Source: Thermoanaerobacter sp. A7A (GTDB lineage Bacteria > Bacillota > Thermoanaerobacteria > Thermoanaerobacterales > Thermoanaerobacteraceae). From it: 36,191 nt of DNA. The DNA lies in NCBI RefSeq assembly GCF_000445185.1, contig NZ_AVAF01000159.1, positions 1 through 36,191 of the forward strand. The letters run 5' to 3'. The stretch's first letter is position 1. Each line of letters begins with the position of its first letter. A model generated the notes under the pieces. The model searched no databases. It saw only the letters and a list, made by a program, of their open reading frames with translations, and had not been told where the DNA came from. Both the position numbers and the translations under genes were made by a program. Of the stretch, positions 32,847-36,191 are shown piece by piece.

Positions 32847-32872
32847 AGGGGAATTAAAAGGATATAGAAAGA

Positions 32873-32892
32873 TTGTGAGGGTCACCCGCTTC
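32873..32892. repeat. 20-bp exact copy of a recombinase-gene segment
   Basis: TTGTGAGGGTCACCCGCTTC is identical to 9213-9232 inside the serine recombinase fragment. On the minus strand both encode EAGDPH, here as IEAGDPHN. It is probably a tiny remnant of a related recombinase gene. Confidence 0.6.
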
Positions 32893-32899
32893 AATGAAA

Positions 32900-32995
32900 T
32901 TATTCCAAAAAAATGGCAACTAATCCTATTAGAATAAAAAGTAAAGTTGTTATTTTTACATTTTTCAGTATGTTTTTACTTCCTTTTACGTTCAC
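32900..32995 (-). CDS. Possible 31-residue single-span membrane peptide
   Basis: On the minus strand a GTG (32995-32993) overlaps the TGA stop of the GGDEF-EAL gene. The frame encodes MNVKGSKNILKNVK followed by a hydrophobic span ITTLLFILIGLVAIFL and a final Glu. A basic N-terminus plus one helix is typical of small bacterial membrane proteins, and the overlapping stop/start suggests coupled translation. There is no close ribosome site of its own. It may also be chance, as the DNA is AT-rich. Confidence 0.35.
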   Translation of the reverse strand: MNVKGSKNILKNVKITTLLFILIGLVAIFLE

Positions 32996-34275
32996 GTTCT
33001 AAACATCAATTCTATCTCCTCTGAAGTTTTAGGTCTCGATATATAATAGCCTTGTATTTTGTCACAACCCCATTCCTTTAGCATACTAAGCTGTTCCCCT
33101 GTTTCTACCCCTTCCGCTACGACTTCATAGTTCATTTCCTTTGAGATATACAAAATTCCCTTAATTAATGTTTTTACTTTGTTTTCGTCAATCCTGTCAA
33201 TAAGGCTTTTGTCCATCTTAATAATGCTTATAGGAAACTCTACCATGTTTATTAAGGAAGAATATCCAACACCAAAATTATCTAGCGAAATCTTTATTCC
33301 CCTTCTTAAAAATTCGTCTATTTTATTTACCTTTTGCCCTTTAATGTCTAATATTTGAGTTTCAGTAAATTCTATGCCGATGAGATTTGATGGTATATTG
33401 TATTTACTAATAAGCTCATCAAATTTAAAGAAAAACTCATCCTCCCTAAGCTGAAGGGGAGAAACATTGATGTTAACCTTAAGCTCGATGCCCTTATTCT
33501 GCCAATCTTTTATTTGTTTAAAAACATCTTCAATAATAAAAATACCAAATTCTTTGATAAGACCAGTCTCTTCAAGCACTGGAACGAATCGAGAAGGAGA
33601 AATGTCGCCATATTTGTCGTTCTTCCACCTTGCAAGGGCTTCAACTTCCCTTATCCTATTTACTCTCAAATCATAAATAGGTTGAAATAAAAGGTAAAAC
33701 TCGTTGTTTAACATCGCTTTCTTGATATCTAGCATCATTTCAGCTTTTTTGATGATCTTGTCCTCTATAGTTTTGTCAAAAATGACATATTTTGATTCGC
33801 CCAACTTTTTAGCTTCAAACATTGCAGCATCTGCTTTTCTTATAATATCATCTATATGTTCGCCTACTTTTGATACATAAATGCCTGCGCTCACTGTTGT
33901 TAAGATATCTTTTTCCTCAACTTTGAAAACATAATTAAACGTTTCTATAACATTTTCTATAACGCTTATTGCTTCATCCAAATTACAGTGGAAAAGGGCA
34001 ACGAACTCATCACCTCCAAACCTGAAAATCTTTCCCTTTTCTTTTACTATTTCAAGCAGCATCTTGCTTATTTCAACTAACACTTTATCCCCAAAATGAT
34101 GTCCATAGGAATCATTAATGTATGTGAAATTATCAAAATCAAGGAGTGCAACAACAAATTGGCAATTGCTAGAGCTATAATACTCATATAAAAAATATCT
34201 GTTTGGAAGATGGGTCAAATAATCATAATAATACTTCTTATCTCTAAGTTCCTTCCTCTTCAACACATAAATCAT
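32992..34275 (-). CDS. GGDEF-EAL protein (cyclic di-GMP turnover)
   Basis: A 427-residue cytosolic protein. The GGDEF domain (about 15-165) has an intact RFGGDEF motif (87-91) and no R-x-x-D inhibitory site just before it, so diguanylate cyclase activity is plausible. The EAL domain (about 185-425) has E212-A-L, N270, E302/E305, K353 and AEGVE (E388, E391). The loop that is normally DDFGTG reads LDNFGVG, with Asn 333 replacing the second metal-linked Asp, so phosphodiesterase activity may be reduced. No sensor or membrane domain precedes it. The start is uncertain: the ATG at 34275 has AAAGG directly against it, and a GTG a few codons later is an alternative. It probably shares a transcript with the FapA-like gene 42 nt upstream. 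Confidence 0.85.
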   Translation of the reverse strand: MIYVLKRKELRDKKYYYDYLTHLPNRYFLYEYYSSSNCQFVVALLDFDNFTYINDSYGHHFGDKVLVEISKMLLEIVKEKGKIFRFGGDEFVALFHCNLDEAISVIENVIETFNYVFKVEEKDILTTVSAGIYVSKVGEHIDDIIRKADAAMFEAKKLGESKYVIFDKTIEDKIIKKAEMMLDIKKAMLNNEFYLLFQPIYDLRVNRIREVEALARWKNDKYGDISPSRFVPVLEETGLIKEFGIFIIEDVFKQIKDWQNKGIELKVNINVSPLQLREDEFFFKFDELISKYNIPSNLIGIEFTETQILDIKGQKVNKIDEFLRRGIKISLDNFGVGYSSLINMVEFPISIIKMDKSLIDRIDENKVKTLIKGILYISKEMNYEVVAEGVETGEQLSMLKEWGCDKIQGYYISRPKTSEEIELMFRT

Positions 34276-34317
34276 CCTTTCATATTCGGTCGACGGTTAA
34301 AAGCCAACTGCAACAAA

Positions 34318-35871
34318 TTAAATAATGTCTTCAACGACTTTTTCATCTTTGTCTAAATATAATTTTATTTTTTCACCATTTTTTAATTTGTAGCCTATTT
34401 TATCAAAGTATAATTCGACTCCTTCATAGCCGTAAAGAATTTTTACTATTGAATTTTTACTTCCCTTTAATAATACGTGACTGCCGACGCCAAGCGATCC
34501 GGCTTCTTTTATGAAAATATTTTTCTTAAATTCGATCGTACTCATTTTAACCTTACCATTAATGGAAACTGAACCATTTGTAGAAATTTTTGTATTATAA
34601 CAACCTGCTTCTGAGGTTATAATTACGTCCTTCATAGCATAAATTTTGCTGTCATGAACCCATTTTGCAAGTATATGTCCCTTGTTTTCAGGTTCCTCGT
34701 CTAGAACACTTGATATGAAAAGGATTTTTTCAAAGATTTCTTTTAACGAATTCAAATGTTTTATAAGACCAATAATGTCGTAATCCAAAATGTTGTTAAG
34801 CGTTTTAACGAGACTTTTTAAATCCTCCAGAAGATTTTGAAGTACATTTGAACTGCGTATCATACTTATTTCCGTTGATGATGTTTTTAACTCTTCTTTT
34901 AAGGTTTCGATTAATTTGATTTTCTCGCTTAAATCTCTGGAATTATTCATAACAGTTGGTAGTTCTTTAATATGGGCAAAAATTGCCGATAATTTCTCAA
35001 CAATAAGATTTACAGCGTGAAGTTCTATTTTATCAAAAATATTTTCTGGTAAAAAACCGGCATGTAATTGGCTATTAACAATTCCACCATAGATAATAAT
35101 ATTTTGACCTCCATGAATTGCTGATTCGTAAACTGAACCAAGTATCTGAACATTTCCTGAAACAATTATTTGATTACCTTTTTCGACATTTCCGTTTATT
35201 ATAACATCACCATCGAATGTTACAGGTCTTGAATTTTTCGTGATACTTCCTTTGTAAATTAACATAGGAATAGAATTAAAAAAATATACAAATTTATCAT
35301 TTTCGTCTTTTTTATGTACAATCGGTCTTATATCAGCCATTGCAACTATCTTATTTTCATCTTCTTTAAAAACTATGGAATTACTTAAAATTTTTACTTC
35401 AACGTCTCTTACAGGCGGTGCATTTATAATTCTACCCCTTACGCTAATTCCATTTTCACCTTTTATGGGTTTATGCAGATTTCCGATAACATCACCTTTT
35501 CTTGCAAAGGGTATACTTGCCATCTTAAATATATCTTCTTCAGAGAATGTTTCGGTATAAAGAATTCTCGGCTTATCGGTTTTTATGATAAATTCCAGAT
35601 AACCATCCCTGCCACTTTTATATGGTATTCCTCTTGCTATTACTGCCTCTTTTTTATTTTGGGTATATACGCTAATTAACGCACTTTTATCTACACTTAC
35701 TATAATTCCATTCTTACGAAGATCGCTTTCCAGTATATTTAAAAATTCATGAATATCTACATTATCCCAAGAAGAAGAAAGGGTTTTTTTCAAGGTTGCA
35801 ACCATTTCATCATCCGAAATTTCTACAATAACCCCCATTTTCTTCAAAACATCACTTAATTCTATTTTCAT
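34318..35871 (-). CDS. FapA/DUF342 family protein
   Basis: A 517-residue protein of the FapA (flagellar assembly protein A, DUF342) family. The N-terminal region has ARGIPYKSGRDGYLEF and, later, GDVIGNLHKPIKGENGISVR. A beta-helix of repeated short strands follows (FDGDVIINGNVEKGNQIIVS, GSVYESAIHGGQNIIIYGGI), then a coiled-coil stretch (about 310-400) and a second strand-rich part. The exact role of this family is unclear; polymer-forming and motility-linked functions have been suggested. The ATG at 35871 is preferred over the longer frame because GGGGGTG lies 5 nt upstream. The next gene downstream is the GGDEF-EAL protein. Confidence 0.8.
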   Translation of the reverse strand: MKIELSDVLKKMGVIVEISDDEMVATLKKTLSSSWDNVDIHEFLNILESDLRKNGIIVSVDKSALISVYTQNKKEAVIARGIPYKSGRDGYLEFIIKTDKPRILYTETFSEEDIFKMASIPFARKGDVIGNLHKPIKGENGISVRGRIINAPPVRDVEVKILSNSIVFKEDENKIVAMADIRPIVHKKDENDKFVYFFNSIPMLIYKGSITKNSRPVTFDGDVIINGNVEKGNQIIVSGNVQILGSVYESAIHGGQNIIIYGGIVNSQLHAGFLPENIFDKIELHAVNLIVEKLSAIFAHIKELPTVMNNSRDLSEKIKLIETLKEELKTSSTEISMIRSSNVLQNLLEDLKSLVKTLNNILDYDIIGLIKHLNSLKEIFEKILFISSVLDEEPENKGHILAKWVHDSKIYAMKDVIITSEAGCYNTKISTNGSVSINGKVKMSTIEFKKNIFIKEAGSLGVGSHVLLKGSKNSIVKILYGYEGVELYFDKIGYKLKNGEKIKLYLDKDEKVVEDII

Positions 35872-35901
35872 AAAAACACCCCCGCATGTTAGGCACTTCA
35901 A

Positions 35902-35986
35902 TGGATATTCTATATTCAAATATATATTTATTCTGATATCCATGCCTTATATACAGTTATTTGTCATCGGGCCGGCATTTGTCATC
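35902..35986. repeat. Inverted and direct repeats upstream of the FapA-like gene
   Basis: ATGGATAT near 35902 and ATATCCAT near 35936 form an 8-bp inverted repeat. Further upstream, ATTTGTCATC occurs at 35959-35968 and 35977-35986, 18 bp apart. The direct repeat is a possible activator site for the minus-strand genes. Nothing else is seen in 35987-36160. Confidence 0.5.
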
Positions 35987-36158
35987 TAATGTAATATGGG
36001 TGATTATTTTTTTAGAAAAAGACAATATAAAATTTTTAGTTATTTTCAAGTTATAACTTATTTACAAAAGCAAAATATAAATAGCTAACTGTTTTGTTTT
36101 TTACATTATTATCTATTAAAGTACTATATTCGACAAAAAAAGCATAAATCCTTCTTAA

Positions 36159-36191
<33 letters not shown>

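Overview
The window is AT-rich, Gram-positive-style DNA: strong AGGAGG ribosome sites, sigma-A promoters, and many ATG starts with some TTG/GTG. The cyclodextrin glucanotransferase at the left end has the 710-residue length, 27-residue signal peptide and active-site phenylalanine I associate with Thermoanaerobacterium/Thermoanaerobacter enzymes. I therefore infer a thermophilic saccharolytic member of the Thermoanaerobacterales. No rRNA or tRNA was seen.

Layout. 1-3.2 kb: a HEPN-like protein and the secreted CGTase, with a clear promoter/operator. 3.4-9.5 kb: accessory DNA with a prepilin-peptidase remnant, a PIN-like protein, an AAA/DUF4143 ATPase, hicAB, an MNT-HEPN pair, two HEARO-type (IscB omega-RNA) elements without an IscB gene, and recombinase and transposase debris. 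10.1-18.7 kb: an apparent operon of seven intact genes (amidohydrolase, ROK regulator, iron-type ABC importer, argininosuccinate-lyase-family C-N lyase, BadF-type sugar kinase). Together these look like an importer plus catabolic pathway for an unknown nitrogen-containing compound. 18.7-24.3 kb: a gene graveyard. It holds GH66, aminotransferase and Rpn-nuclease fragments, a third HEARO element, and a wrecked peptide/D-amino-acid operon (oppF-dppB chimera, frameshifted dppC, split and partly inverted D-aminoacylase, frameshifted SBP, broken M19 dipeptidase).

24.4-32.8 kb holds the most interesting unit. A PRD/EIIB-type regulator precedes a tightly coupled operon: metal-dependent amidohydrolase, stand-alone PRD protein, glycine-rich SFCGS protein, DUF4312, membrane proteins DUF4311 and DUF4310, a DgaE-type PLP ammonia lyase, a DgaF-type KDGP aldolase and a HAD phosphatase. 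From family knowledge this is a recurrent cassette (EF_0829-EF_0839 type in Enterococcus) whose transporter-like core has, to my knowledge, no experimentally defined function. The enzymes predict that an N-acylated amino-sugar acid is deacylated, deaminated and cleaved to pyruvate plus glyceraldehyde-3-phosphate. The DUF proteins stand where a mannose-type PTS permease stands in the dga operon.

32.9-36.2 kb (minus strand): a FapA/DUF342 protein, a GGDEF-EAL protein with an altered EAL motif, and a possible 31-residue membrane peptide. The window ends in a poly-A run that looks like a contig-end artefact.
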